DNA of 64,000 nt, taken from assembly GCA_020633235.1 (NCBI GenBank), contig JACKEA010000007.1, forward strand, positions 434,001-498,000, written 5' to 3'. Shown piece after piece: positions 51,595 to 60,159 of this stretch; within the stretch, counting starts at the first letter, position 1; each line of letters begins with the position of its first letter. The notes beneath the pieces are model-generated. The model searched no databases and had not been told where the DNA came from. It worked only from the letters and a program-made list of their open reading frames with translations. The position numbers and the translations under genes were made by a program. Source of the DNA: Polyangiaceae bacterium (GTDB taxonomy: Bacteria; Myxococcota_A; Polyangia; Polyangiales; Polyangiaceae).

Positions 51595-53643
51595 TTAGTC
51601 CGCGTCTTCTTGGGGACGGAAGGCTTGCATCAGCTCTTCCTGGGTCTTCTGCAAGACCGGGTCGTAGTGACTCAGGTCCATGGTGAAGGTGCCCATGCCG
51701 CCCGTGAGGCCCTTGAGCCGAGAGGCGTACTCCGTGAGCTCCGCCAGGGGGACCAAGGCCGTGATCTGAGCGCGACCGCCCGGCATCGTGTTGCTGCCGC
51801 TGATGCGCCCCCGTCGCGAGGACAGGTCGCCGGTGACGTCACCAATGGCCGAATCCGGCGCAGTGATCTCCACGCGAACCACGGGCTCCAGCACGATGGG
51901 ACGCGCCTTCTTCACGGCCTCGATGAAGGCCTTCTTGCCCGCGGCGATGAAGGCCACTTCCTTCGAGTCCACGGAGTGGTGCTTGCCGTCGTACACGATG
52001 ACCCGCACGTCGTGCAGGGCATAGCCCGCAATGGCGCCGTTCGACAGCACCTGCCGAATGCCCTTTTCTACGGCGGGGATGAAATGGGACGGGATGGCAC
52101 CGCCCTTCACCTCGTCCACGAACTCGAAGCCCGCGCCGCGATCGAGGGGCTCGACCCGCAGGAACACCTCTCCGAACTGACCGGCACCGCCGGTCTGCTT
52201 CTTGTGCCGGTGATGCCCTTCGGCCTTGCCCGTGATCGTCTCGCGGTACGGAATGCTGGGCGGATGGGTCTTGACCTTCACGCCATGCCGCTCCGAGAGC
52301 GTATCCAGCATCACCCGCAGGTGGAGGTCCCCGAGGCCATAGAGCACCGTCTCGTTGGACGAGGCAACGTGCTCCACGTTCACGCAAGGGTCCTCCTCCG
52401 TGAGGCGATGCAGGCCTTCGGAGATCTTCTGCTCGTCCCCGCGCTTTTCCGGCTCGATCGCCACGCCCAGCATGGGGGGCGGGAAGTTGACGCTCTTCAG
52501 GTGGAACTTGTCTTCGTCGTGGGAGTCGTGCAGCACGGCGTCGAAGTGCACGTCGTCGATCTTCACCACGGCGCAGATGTCGCCCGGGATCGCCGCCTGC
52601 ATCTCGATGCGGTCCTTACCTTGCAGCTGGTAGATGTGCGACAGCTTGATCGGCTTGCGCGCATCGCCGACGAACAGCTGCATACCGGACTTCACCGTGC
52701 CTTGATGGACGCGGAACACGCCCAGCTTGCCCACGAAGGAATCGAACGCGACCTTGAAGACGTGCCCGATGACGTGCTTGGTCGCGTCCGGCACCACCTC
52801 CGCCAGCTCGGCGTCAGCGCCCTCTCCCTTCTGGAACGGCGGCGGGTTGCCTTCCTTGGGGTTCGGCACCAACCGGGCGATGATGTTCAGCAGCTCGTCG
52901 ATACCCGCGCCGGTTTCCGCGGAGCAGAAGCACACCGGCACCAAGTGGCCTTCGCGCAGCGCTTTCTCGAAGGGATCGTGTAGCTGCTCGGGATTCAGCT
53001 CTTCCCCTTGTTCCAGGTACAGAGCCATCAGCTCGTCGTCTACTTCCACGACTTGATCGACGATGTGGGAGTGCGCTTCTTCCACGGACGAGAACGCCGT
53101 CGGCTTTCCGTGCGGTTGGAAGAAGCAATCCACGACGCCCTGGCCGTCCTCCGCCGGGAGGTTGATCGGTAGGCAGACGTTGCCGAAGACCTCGCGGATC
53201 TGGTTCAGCGTGCCCTGCACGTCGGCCTTCGGATGATCGATCTTGTTGATGATGATCATCCGGCACAGCTTGCGGTTCTTCGCGTAGTCCATCACGCGCT
53301 GGGTCACGGGCTCGATGCCGTTCACCGCGTTCACCACCACGCACGCGGTGGCCACTGCTTCGATTGCACTCAGCGCGCGTCCCAAGAAGTCGGGGAAACC
53401 GGGCGTGTCGATCAGGTTGACGTGCTTGCCTTGCGTGCCGAAGTGGCACAGCGCCGTGTCGATCGAATGACCGAGCTGTTTCTCCGCGTTCGTGAAATCA
53501 CAGACCGTGGTGCCTTTGTCGATCGCACCCTTCGATTCGATGGCGCCGGCTGCCGCTAGCAACGCGTCCGCGAGCAGCGTCTTGCCGGCGCCCGAATGAC
53601 CCACGAGCGCGATGTTCCGGATGTCTTCCGTCGAATGGGACAT
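51595..53643 (-). CDS. elongation factor G paralogue (EF-G-like GTPase)
   Basis: A 682-aa translational GTPase. G1 GHSGAGKTLLADALL (about residues 15-29), G3 NLIDTPGFPDF, G4 IIINKIDHP. Domain II has KVAFDSFVGKLGVFRVHQGT. Domain IV has GHHRHKKQTGGAGQFGEVFL, and the domain V end is GRISGSNTMPGGRAQITALV. Instead of the canonical AHxDAGKTT P-loop and the RERGITI switch I of ribosomal EF-G, it has GHSGAGKT and KGTTVCDFTNAEK, features of the 'EF-G-like/EF-G2' group rather than the housekeeping factor. Its role is uncertain (possibly stress-related translation). Monocistronic; divergent from the methyltransferase with 199 nt between. Confidence 0.9.
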   Translation of the reverse strand: MSHSTEDIRNIALVGHSGAGKTLLADALLAAAGAIESKGAIDKGTTVCDFTNAEKQLGHSIDTALCHFGTQGKHVNLIDTPGFPDFLGRALSAIEAVATACVVVNAVNGIEPVTQRVMDYAKNRKLCRMIIINKIDHPKADVQGTLNQIREVFGNVCLPINLPAEDGQGVVDCFFQPHGKPTAFSSVEEAHSHIVDQVVEVDDELMALYLEQGEELNPEQLHDPFEKALREGHLVPVCFCSAETGAGIDELLNIIARLVPNPKEGNPPPFQKGEGADAELAEVVPDATKHVIGHVFKVAFDSFVGKLGVFRVHQGTVKSGMQLFVGDARKPIKLSHIYQLQGKDRIEMQAAIPGDICAVVKIDDVHFDAVLHDSHDEDKFHLKSVNFPPPMLGVAIEPEKRGDEQKISEGLHRLTEEDPCVNVEHVASSNETVLYGLGDLHLRVMLDTLSERHGVKVKTHPPSIPYRETITGKAEGHHRHKKQTGGAGQFGEVFLRVEPLDRGAGFEFVDEVKGGAIPSHFIPAVEKGIRQVLSNGAIAGYALHDVRVIVYDGKHHSVDSKEVAFIAAGKKAFIEAVKKARPIVLEPVVRVEITAPDSAIGDVTGDLSSRRGRISGSNTMPGGRAQITALVPLAELTEYASRLKGLTGGMGTFTMDLSHYDPVLQKTQEELMQAFRPQEDAD

Positions 53644-53842
53644 GTGTACCGTCCTTTGCCCTCGATGCGTGGTGTGAGCTTCTCCGCTCGATGCGTCGAA
53701 CGCGTCCAGAGCGGGTTCTTTCGGGTTAGCGCATCCGAGTTCGGCGGGGAACCGACATCCGAGGTGTCGCTTGAAGGACGACGACGGATGTCAGCCGCTG
53801 CGAAGCATTTGCGCGAATGCGACGGAGGCGGTACCACTGCGC

Positions 53843-54562
53843 ATGACGGAGCGCGTCAGCTACCGGCAGATCTATGCCGAGCATGCGGATCGCTACGACG
53901 AGCTGGTGGGGCACGAGGATTTCGAGGGCGAGCTGCCGCGCGCCCTGAAAAACACCATCGCTCCCGCCGCTCGTGTCGTCGACGTCGGCGCGGGTACTGG
54001 TCGTGTGACTAGGCTTCTGCTGGAGGCGGGTGTTTCGGTGGTGGCGGTGGAGCCTGCCGCTGCCATGCTCGAGCGGACACGAGAGAACCTGGCGTCCTGG
54101 CCGTCGGACCGACTCGCGCTGCTCGCGGGCGACGCCCGGGAGCTGCCCCTGGACGACGCCAGCGTCGACGCCGCCGTGGCCGGTTGGGCCTTTGGACACT
54201 TCCGCAGTTGGTTCGCTCCCCACTGGCGCCCGGAGGTGGACCGAGCGCTCTCGGAGCTCGAGCGGGTCGTGCGTCCGGGCGGCGCATGCGTGGTGATCGA
54301 GACCTTGGGCACCGGGACGCCCACCGCCGGTGCGCCCAGCCCCGAGCTCGGGGAGTACTTCGAGCATTTGGGCCAGCTCGGCTACGCGTGCCATGCGATT
54401 CGCACGGACTATCTGTTTCCGAGCGTGGACGAGGCCGCGCGCATCTGCGGTTTCTTCTTCGGCGAGGGCCTCGCCGAGCGGATCCGAAAGCAGGGCTCGC
54501 CGAGAGTCGTCGAGCACACGGGCCTGTGGCTGAAGAAAGGGTTTGTTGGCCCGGCGCGATGA
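53843..54562 (+). CDS. class I SAM-dependent methyltransferase
   Basis: A 239-aa methyltransferase of the UbiE/COQ5-like group (Methyltransf_11). Motif I is VVDVGAGTGRVTRLLLEAG (about residues 45-63), the acidic ribose-binding residue is in VVAVEPAAAML, motif II is ALLAGDARELPLDDASVDAA, and motif III is near VVRPGGACVVIETLG. Substrate unknown. The open frame reaches back to 53771, but MTERVSYRQIYAEHADRYDE at 53843 is the usual beginning of the fold. The last codons (GFVGPAR) are made of a dispersed repeat copy, suggesting the repeat defined the present C-terminus. EamA transporter gene 15 nt downstream. Confidence 0.88.
   Translation: MTERVSYRQIYAEHADRYDELVGHEDFEGELPRALKNTIAPAARVVDVGAGTGRVTRLLLEAGVSVVAVEPAAAMLERTRENLASWPSDRLALLAGDARELPLDDASVDAAVAGWAFGHFRSWFAPHWRPEVDRALSELERVVRPGGACVVIETLGTGTPTAGAPSPELGEYFEHLGQLGYACHAIRTDYLFPSVDEAARICGFFFGEGLAERIRKQGSPRVVEHTGLWLKKGFVGPAR
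54541..54560 (+). repeat. dispersed repeat copy at the methyltransferase 3' end
   Basis: GTTTGTTGGCCCGGCGCGAT matches the left arms at 5904 and 20580 (TTTGTTGG, then two variable bases, then CGGCGCGA). It encodes the final residues of the methyltransferase, an example of the repeat lying in coding sequence. Confidence 0.5.
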
Positions 54563-54577
54563 CGGCAGGCTCGTCGC

Positions 54578-55465
54578 GTGAGCAGCACGGATTCCGAACG
54601 GCGGGGGATCCTACTGCTCGTCGTTGCGGCCTTCAGCTTCAGCGTGATGAGCTTGCAGGTGAAGCTCGCCGGCGAGGAGCTCCCCGTCGCGATGCTGGTG
54701 CTGGCTCGCGGCGTGGTCACGCTGGTGATGAGCGTCGCCTGGATCCGCTATCGCCGCATCCCCATGTGGGGCGTGGACCGCCCGCGGTTGCTGCTCCGCG
54801 GTGTGCTGGGCCTCGGTGGCCTGGCGTGCTTCTTCTACGCCGTCACCGCCCTGCCGCTGGCCGAGGTGACGGTGATCCACTACCTGAACCCGGTGTTGAC
54901 GGCAGTGGTGGCGGCGCTGCTGCTGGGCGAGCACGTGGACCGTCGCTTGATGGTGGCCATCGGGGCCAGCCTGACCGGCACGGTGCTGGTGACGCGACCG
55001 GAGTTCCTGTTCGGAGGCCACAGCACGTTGAGCCCGTCTGGAGTGCTGGCCGCCCTCGGGGGAGCCACCTTCTCCGCGTTCGCCTACACCACCGTTCGAC
55101 GCCTGAGCCGTACGGACAATCCCCACGTCATCGTCTTCTTCTTTCCGCTGGTGGCGGTGCCCGCCACGATCCCCTTCGCCGTGCACGTCTGGGTGTGGCC
55201 CTCCCTCAGGGGCTGGCTTCTGATGCTCGGCCTGGGTGTGGCGACGCAGATCGCCCAGGTGCTGTTCACCCGTGGGCTGGCCGTGGTGCCCGCGGGGCGA
55301 GGCACCACCGTAGGCTACGTGCAGATCGTGTTCGCTGCGACCTGGGGCTACCTGTTCTTTCACGACGCCCCCAACGCCCTCACCGTCGTGGGCGCCGTGC
55401 TGATCGGTAGCTCTACCGCGCTCTTGTTGTGGCGACGTCAGCCCAAGCCCGCGAGTCGGCGATAG
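54578..55465 (+). CDS. EamA/DMT-family transporter
   Basis: A 295-aa inner-membrane protein with ten predicted helices arranged as two EamA repeats (first: LLLVVAAFSFSVMSLQVKLA through LVVTRP-type end TGTVLVTRPEFLFGG; second: GVLAALGGATFSAFAYTTVR to VVGAVLIGSSTALLLW). The conserved PLAEVTVIHYLNPVLTAVVA loop is present. Drug/metabolite-type exporters carry amino acids, nucleotides or other metabolites; substrate unknown. The start is GTG 54578 with GGCAGG upstream. Follows the methyltransferase closely; convergent 28-nt overlap with the YkgJ-like gene. Confidence 0.9.
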   Translation: MSSTDSERRGILLLVVAAFSFSVMSLQVKLAGEELPVAMLVLARGVVTLVMSVAWIRYRRIPMWGVDRPRLLLRGVLGLGGLACFFYAVTALPLAEVTVIHYLNPVLTAVVAALLLGEHVDRRLMVAIGASLTGTVLVTRPEFLFGGHSTLSPSGVLAALGGATFSAFAYTTVRRLSRTDNPHVIVFFFPLVAVPATIPFAVHVWVWPSLRGWLLMLGLGVATQIAQVLFTRGLAVVPAGRGTTVGYVQIVFAATWGYLFFHDAPNALTVVGAVLIGSSTALLLWRRQPKPASRR

Positions 55466-55752
55466 GTGAGGCACTGAGAGCTACCGGGGGTGAGCGCTCG
55501 ACAGCTCCAGCCCCGTGTCTCGTAGATGGAGCAGTGGTTCGGCTGCCCCGGCAGGCCCAGGTGAATGCAGGTGCCGCTCTCGTGGGTGGGTAGCCCGAGC
55601 TGACTGAAATGCCCGGGCACCAGCCCGTCGAGGATGTCCTTTCGTCCCTCGCGCTTCCAGCGCACCAGGTCGTCTTCGCTCACCAGCGCGGTGCCGTCCC
55701 CCACGTCGCGACAGCACGCGCCGCAGGTCAGGCAGTCGAGCTCGTCGGCCAT
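55438..55752 (-). CDS. YkgJ-family Cys-cluster protein
   Basis: A 104-aa cytoplasmic protein with the CxxCGxCC cluster (CLTCGACCRDV, residues ~7-17) and later Cys in GTCIHL, NHCSIYETRGWSCRAL and SSQCLTY. This is the CxxCxxCC zinc/iron chelator-like pattern of the YkgJ/UPF0153 family (RP-CR-x type ending). Possible Fe-S or zinc site; biochemical role unknown. ATG 55752 is preferred over the GTG at 55770. The 3' end overlaps the EamA gene by 28 nt. Confidence 0.85.
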   Translation of the reverse strand: MADELDCLTCGACCRDVGDGTALVSEDDLVRWKREGRKDILDGLVPGHFSQLGLPTHESGTCIHLGLPGQPNHCSIYETRGWSCRALTPGSSQCLTYRRLAGLG

Positions 55753-55785
55753 GCCCACAGAGCATGGCACGCGAGTCGAGCTCCG

Positions 55786-56643
55786 TCAGCCGCTGAGGGC
55801 GGGCGTGAGGGTACGTACCAGCGCGCGAGCCAGCGCTCGGGCGAAGGCGCGCCGGGTGGCGGGCTCGCGAAAGCGCAAGACTTCGCGATCGTCTCGCGCG
55901 TTGTGCGTCTCCACGATCACCGACGGCATCGACGGCCGCCACAGCACGAAGATGCGATTCGCGTGGGGATGGCGATCCACGAATACGCCGGCGTGGCCGG
56001 CGTCCGCGGCGTAGTCTGCGTGGTACTCCTTGCCGCGATAGGGCAAGAGCCCCATCGCGCCGAGCTCGGTGGCGACGTTCTCCGCCAGCGCCTTGCGCCG
56101 GCTTCGGAGCGGCTCCGTCGCGTCGTCGGACCACAGCACGGAGAAGCCCGGCGCGTCGTGGTTTCGGAGGCAGCTCTGTCCCGGTGCGGGGGACCATGGC
56201 TCGGAGCGGCCGCGCACGTCGGAGTGCAGGCTGACGAACGCGTCGGCGTGCCACGCTCGCGCGGCCTGCACGCGCTCGGCGTAGGGAACCAGCTCGCCAC
56301 CGCTACGGCTGAGGCGCACCTCGAAGGGTCCGCTCCGGGACAACGCGGCCGCGACGTCGCGCGCCAAGCTACGGGTGAAGTCCTGCTCCCGCTCACACAG
56401 TGCCGACGTGTTGCCCGGGTTGTTCGGGGCGCCGTGGCCGGCATCCAGGAAGATGCGCCGCGTGCCGAAAGCCGGTGGCAGGCTCAACGGCGCGACGACC
56501 AACGGCGCGCTGGGATCCGGCCAGGCCGTGCGCTCGGGGTGCGCGCGTCGCAGCGACGCTACGCCCGCGACGAGCCCGACGACGACGAACGCCGCCGCTC
56601 CCAGCCACACCTTGGTTCGACGCTCCACGGGTTCCGAGGTCAT
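55786..56643 (-). CDS. N-acetylmuramoyl-L-alanine amidase (Amidase_3)
   Basis: A 285-aa protein with an N-terminal membrane anchor (VWLGAAAFVVVGLVAGVASL) and a zinc amidase_3 domain from about residue 62. Zinc His70 is in IFLDAGHGAPNNPGN, the metal Glu in CEREQDFTR, the second His in AFVSLHSDVRG and the catalytic Glu in VIVETHNARDDREV. It cleaves the bond between MurNAc and the peptide stem in the periplasm, for cell separation or wall turnover. Preceded on the same strand by the TPR/PEGA gene (34 nt away). Strong call. Confidence 0.92.
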   Translation of the reverse strand: MTSEPVERRTKVWLGAAAFVVVGLVAGVASLRRAHPERTAWPDPSAPLVVAPLSLPPAFGTRRIFLDAGHGAPNNPGNTSALCEREQDFTRSLARDVAAALSRSGPFEVRLSRSGGELVPYAERVQAARAWHADAFVSLHSDVRGRSEPWSPAPGQSCLRNHDAPGFSVLWSDDATEPLRSRRKALAENVATELGAMGLLPYRGKEYHADYAADAGHAGVFVDRHPHANRIFVLWRPSMPSVIVETHNARDDREVLRFREPATRRAFARALARALVRTLTPALSG

Positions 56644-56677
56644 TTTGACGCGCCCGGCGCCAAACTCGAACTTTCCG

Positions 56678-57628
56678 TCAGAAGCGACCGCTGAGGGTGG
56701 CGCCGCCAGGAGTGACGGAGAGCGCCGCGCTCTGGCTTCCCAACCTCCAATCCACGAGCAAAACGCCCACCGCCGCCGTGGCCACGGCGGCGGCCGCCGT
56801 CACGCCGATGAGCACGTTGGTGCGCAGCTCCTTGTCGTGGCCGTCGTTCACGCGTTGGTCCACCTGAGCTTGGTCCAGGTCGGGCAAGTCCCGCTCGTAG
56901 TCGTCGAATGCGCTCTTGGTGTCGAGGGCGCTCCACACGGTGACGCCACCCAGAACGGCCGTGGCGCCGACGCCGGCGTAGAACCACACCGGGCTCACCC
57001 CGTGGCTCGGGGTACCGCGATCGCGCTTGGGTGTAGTGGGGCCGCCGCCGCGCGTCACCACCACTTCACGCGAATGGCTCAGCGCCAGAGTCAGCCGTTC
57101 GCCTCGGGCCAGCGTCACTCTGCGGGACAGCGCGGGTTTGCCGTCCACCGTGACCTGCACGTCGTGCTGCCCCGGATCCACGCGCGTGCTGGGCGGAGCG
57201 CCGGTCATGGCCACGCCGTCCACGGTGGCGCTCACGGTGTTTCCAGTGGCCTGCACCTCCACGCGCGCCGTGGCGCGCTCCGCGCGGTCGCGCTCGGCTT
57301 CCGCTTTGGGTCGCAGTGCCTTGGGCGTTTGAGCGTCGGCCGCGACGGCCGCGAAGTGCTCTGTGGCCGCGACGTATTTTTCCGACTTCGCCTCGGCGAG
57401 CGCCAGGTTGAACAGGACGACGGGGTGCGGCTTCGCGTCGTAAGCTTCGTTGAAGCGACGCGTGGCGAGCGCGAAGTCCCCCGCCTTGTACGCCTTCACG
57501 CCCGCGAGGAACGCGCGCTTGCCGCACTGAGCCGGCGTGCCGGTACAGGGCTCCGCGTCGTCCGCGACGGCGGGCGCCGCGACGAGCAGGGCGGCCGCAG
57601 TGACGGCCGTGACGAACGCGCTACGCAT
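56678..57628 (-). CDS. exported TPR/PEGA-type protein
   Basis: A 316-aa protein: signal peptide ending in APAVADD (cleavage near 23), a TPR-like helical part (GKRAFLAGVKAYKAGDFALA, FNEAYDAKPHPVVLFNLALA), a PEGA-like beta domain (ATVDGVAMTGAPPSTRVDPG; HDVQVTVDGKP), and two C-terminal transmembrane helices around VWFYAGVGATAVLGGVTVW and VLIGVTAAAAVATAAVGVLL. This layout is common beside Ser/Thr kinases in myxobacteria. Role unknown, possibly envelope. Located 54 nt after the kinase stop on the same strand, with a dispersed repeat copy between. Confidence 0.8.
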   Translation of the reverse strand: MRSAFVTAVTAAALLVAAPAVADDAEPCTGTPAQCGKRAFLAGVKAYKAGDFALATRRFNEAYDAKPHPVVLFNLALAEAKSEKYVAATEHFAAVAADAQTPKALRPKAEAERDRAERATARVEVQATGNTVSATVDGVAMTGAPPSTRVDPGQHDVQVTVDGKPALSRRVTLARGERLTLALSHSREVVVTRGGGPTTPKRDRGTPSHGVSPVWFYAGVGATAVLGGVTVWSALDTKSAFDDYERDLPDLDQAQVDQRVNDGHDKELRTNVLIGVTAAAAVATAAVGVLLVDWRLGSQSAALSVTPGGATLSGRF

Positions 57629-57650
57629 GCCGCGAGGTTACCACCGCCGT

Positions 57651-57688
57651 CGAAACGCGACGGGGCTCGCGCCGCGCCAACATCAAAA
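57651..57688 (-). repeat. dispersed repeat copy
   Basis: Reverse strand reads TTTTGATGTTGGCGCGGCGC followed by GAGCCCCGTCGCG. From TTGG it matches the copy at 5904 in 22 of 25 positions and the left arm at 20580 closely. It lies between the kinase stop (overlapping it slightly) and the TPR/PEGA start. Confidence 0.6.
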
Positions 57689-59164
57689 CGGATAATCGGT
57701 GACCAGCGAGTCCGAGGATTTCGGCTTGGGACCCCCGTGCTTCGGTCTTTCCGAGGTCGTGGGAGCTGCGCTGGGTGGCGGGGCGACCTTCGCCAGCGGG
57801 ACCATCAGGGCGCGATCGCGATCTGCGGGAAGCGACAGCTTGGCGGGGCGATAGCCCTCCGCATTCACCGACACCGTCACGGGAGCGTCGCTCTTGGGCA
57901 GCGTGGCGCGGGCGGGGGTTCCCGTCACCGGCTTGCCGGCGACGACGATGCGAGCCTCCACCGGGGGATCCAGCGTGACTTCGAAGGTGACGGTGGTCGC
58001 GACCGGAGCCGCTGACGCGGATGGGGTCGTCAGCTTCGGAGTGCTTCGAGTCGAAAGCGCGATGCCTGCGCCCACCAGCACCACTGCCGCCGCGGCTACG
58101 AGCCATGGCCAACGTCGCGGCGCCGGGGGCGCCAGCGTGACACCACTGTTGCGCTCCACCGTCGCTTCCTTGAGCACACGAATGGACTCCGTGCGCCGCT
58201 GGCGATCTTCGGCGAACAGCGAGACCAACAACTGCGACAGCCGCGCGGGCGCGTCCGTCACGCTACGCGTGGCGAGGAACGCTTCCAGGTCCCGCGCCAT
58301 CTCGTGACCCGTGGCATAGCGCTCCTCCGGCTTGCTCTCCAGGGCGCGGCCCAAGATGCGCGCGAGCTCGTCCGGGAAGTCCGGAACCTGGGTGCGTGGG
58401 TCGGGAACTTCCTCGAACAGCAGCTTGTGCAGCGTGTCGGTTTCGTCGGAGCCGGCGAACAGGCGCGAGCCGACGGCGCCCTCGTACAGGGTGGCTCCGA
58501 GCGCGAACAGATCGACGCGATGGTCGAACTCCGAGCTCAGCACCTGTTCCGGCGCCATGTAGCTGAATTTGCCCTTGATCTTGCCGATCGTGGTCTGTGC
58601 TATCCGCCCCGCGGCCCGTGCGATGCCGAAGTCGATGAGCTTGACGCGACCATCCATGGTCAAGAACACGTTCTGGGGGCTGATGTCGCGATGCACGAGG
58701 TCCATCGGTTGGCCCTGCTCGTCGGTGAGGCGATGGGCGTAGTCCAGCCCCTCCGCAACACGAGCACCGATCCAAGCAATCAGATCGGGCTCGAGGCGTT
58801 GGTTCCTGCGCCGCAAGGCAGAGTAGAGGCGGGACAGAGGCTCGCCGTCCAGGTACTCGATGGCCAAAAACAGCGTCTGCTCTTCGCGGCCGAGCTCGTG
58901 GACGCTGACGATGTTCGGATGGTTCAAGCGCAGCAGCAGGTTGGCTTCGTCCAAGAACTGGTGGATGAACTCCTTTTCGTCCGCCAGGTGTTCGTGCACG
59001 ACCTTCAGAGCGACCAGCTGCTCGGGGTTGTCCGCCAAGCGGGCGAGGTACACGGACGCCGTTCCTCCAGAGCCGATCCGCGGTCCAACGACATAGCGAC
59101 CGAGCCGAGTGCCAGCGACCGTGAGCCGGCTCGTGAAATCCGTACCGGGCGCCCCCGACGTCAC
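57683..59164 (-). CDS. membrane Ser/Thr protein kinase with C-terminal PEGA-like domain
   Basis: A 493-aa eukaryotic-type kinase. Gly loop GSGGTASVYL (31-40), ATP Lys54 in VALKVV, catalytic loop VHRDISPQN (Asp160), DFG at 178-180, activation region KIKGKFSYMAPEQ, then the C-lobe DLFALGATLYEG. After ~290 a helical linker leads to one transmembrane helix (WPWLVAAAAVVLVGAGIAL, about 350-368) and an extracytoplasmic PEGA-like domain (PVEARIVVAGKPVTGTPARA; VSVNAEGYRP). HRDISPQN in place of HRDLKPxN is frequent in myxobacterial kinases. The start is GTG 59164, 4 nt after the FHA gene stop, so kinase and phosphopeptide reader are coupled. Confidence 0.93.
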   Translation of the reverse strand: MTSGAPGTDFTSRLTVAGTRLGRYVVGPRIGSGGTASVYLARLADNPEQLVALKVVHEHLADEKEFIHQFLDEANLLLRLNHPNIVSVHELGREEQTLFLAIEYLDGEPLSRLYSALRRRNQRLEPDLIAWIGARVAEGLDYAHRLTDEQGQPMDLVHRDISPQNVFLTMDGRVKLIDFGIARAAGRIAQTTIGKIKGKFSYMAPEQVLSSEFDHRVDLFALGATLYEGAVGSRLFAGSDETDTLHKLLFEEVPDPRTQVPDFPDELARILGRALESKPEERYATGHEMARDLEAFLATRSVTDAPARLSQLLVSLFAEDRQRRTESIRVLKEATVERNSGVTLAPPAPRRWPWLVAAAAVVLVGAGIALSTRSTPKLTTPSASAAPVATTVTFEVTLDPPVEARIVVAGKPVTGTPARATLPKSDAPVTVSVNAEGYRPAKLSLPADRDRALMVPLAKVAPPPSAAPTTSERPKHGGPKPKSSDSLVTDYPF

Positions 59165-59168
59165 GGCC

Positions 59169-60101
59169 TTACCCGGGGACGATTTGGCTGATGCGCTCTA
59201 CGAGAGCTCGTTCCGCGGGCGAGAGCTGCGGCAGTCCGTCGTGCAGCGCACGTTGGTATTCCGAAAGCCGAGTGAGGTCGAAGCTGGGCAGCTTGACCAC
59301 GTCCGCTTCCAGCAGGTCGATGGCCTTCAAGGGCAGCGGGCGGCGAGCGAGGGTGTGGATCTCGAGAGCGAGGTCCGCCCATTTCCCGTCCCGGGTGAAG
59401 TCCGCGAGCTTCATGCCGTAGTAGCCGACGGTTTCGAGCACGTCGGGCGGGATCACTCGACCTTGGCGCGCCTTGGAAGCGATCTCCAAGAAGTGCTCGT
59501 CGAGCAGGCGTACCGCTGCTTCCTTGCGACCCATGGAGATCATGCGATCGGCCAGGCGCGCCATCACCAGCAGGCCGTCCTGCTTCTCCGTGCGCTGCGT
59601 CTCTTCGCCGTCGAACCCGGGGTGTGAGGACGAAACCTCCACGGGTTGCGGTGGCGGCGACGGTTCCACGATCGGCATCTCCCGCTCCGTCAGCGGCGCG
59701 GGCGGCCGAGGACCCACGTTCGCGGGAGGGGGCGCGGTCTCGCGATCGGAGATGTCCGGCGAGGCGCTCACGCTGATTTCCTGCGTGCCCACCAGCAAGC
59801 GATCGCCGTCGCGCAGGGGAACGGCGCCCGCTACCGGCATCTCGTTCACGTACACGCCATTGGGCGTTCCCAGATCCTCCACGAACAGGGCGTCCTTCGA
59901 CACCAAGAGGCGAGCGTGACGTCGGGACACGAGCATGTCCTGCACGACCAGATCGCAGCTGCGGCTGCGACCGATCACGAACTCACCCCGCGCCAAAGGG
60001 ATCTCGCGATCGCGATAGACCAGGGAATAGTGCCTCGCCTCGCCCGAGCCCCGGGTGGGCGGAACACTGCGGCCAGGCCAGGTCGCGGGGGTGTTGCGCA
60101 C
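59169..60101 (-). CDS. FHA-domain protein
   Basis: A cytoplasmic protein with an N-terminal FHA phosphothreonine-binding domain: FVIGRSRSCDLVVQD, VSRRHARLLV (the Ser-x-x-His phosphopeptide loop) and DLGTPNGVYVN. A Pro-rich linker follows, then a ~130-residue helical domain (LVMARLADRMISMGRKEAAV) of unknown function. Start is uncertain: the in-frame ATG at 60173 lies 14 nt inside the divergent lipoprotein gene, so the GTG at 60101 (310 aa) is chosen; a TATAGT sequence lies just upstream of it. It is coupled to the Ser/Thr kinase downstream (4 nt) and probably reads that kinase's phosphorylation. Confidence 0.85.
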   Translation of the reverse strand: MRNTPATWPGRSVPPTRGSGEARHYSLVYRDREIPLARGEFVIGRSRSCDLVVQDMLVSRRHARLLVSKDALFVEDLGTPNGVYVNEMPVAGAVPLRDGDRLLVGTQEISVSASPDISDRETAPPPANVGPRPPAPLTEREMPIVEPSPPPQPVEVSSSHPGFDGEETQRTEKQDGLLVMARLADRMISMGRKEAAVRLLDEHFLEIASKARQGRVIPPDVLETVGYYGMKLADFTRDGKWADLALEIHTLARRPLPLKAIDLLEADVVKLPSFDLTRLSEYQRALHDGLPQLSPAERALVERISQIVPG

Positions 60102-60159
60102 GGGGGAACTATACCGCCGCTCGGGAGCCTGCGCCGACTTTCCACCCCGGGGCGCACGG

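Noticed and set aside
53644..53842. Possible small gene between the EF-G-like and methyltransferase genes
   Set aside because: No frame with a ribosome-binding site or protein-like composition; treated as a divergent promoter region.
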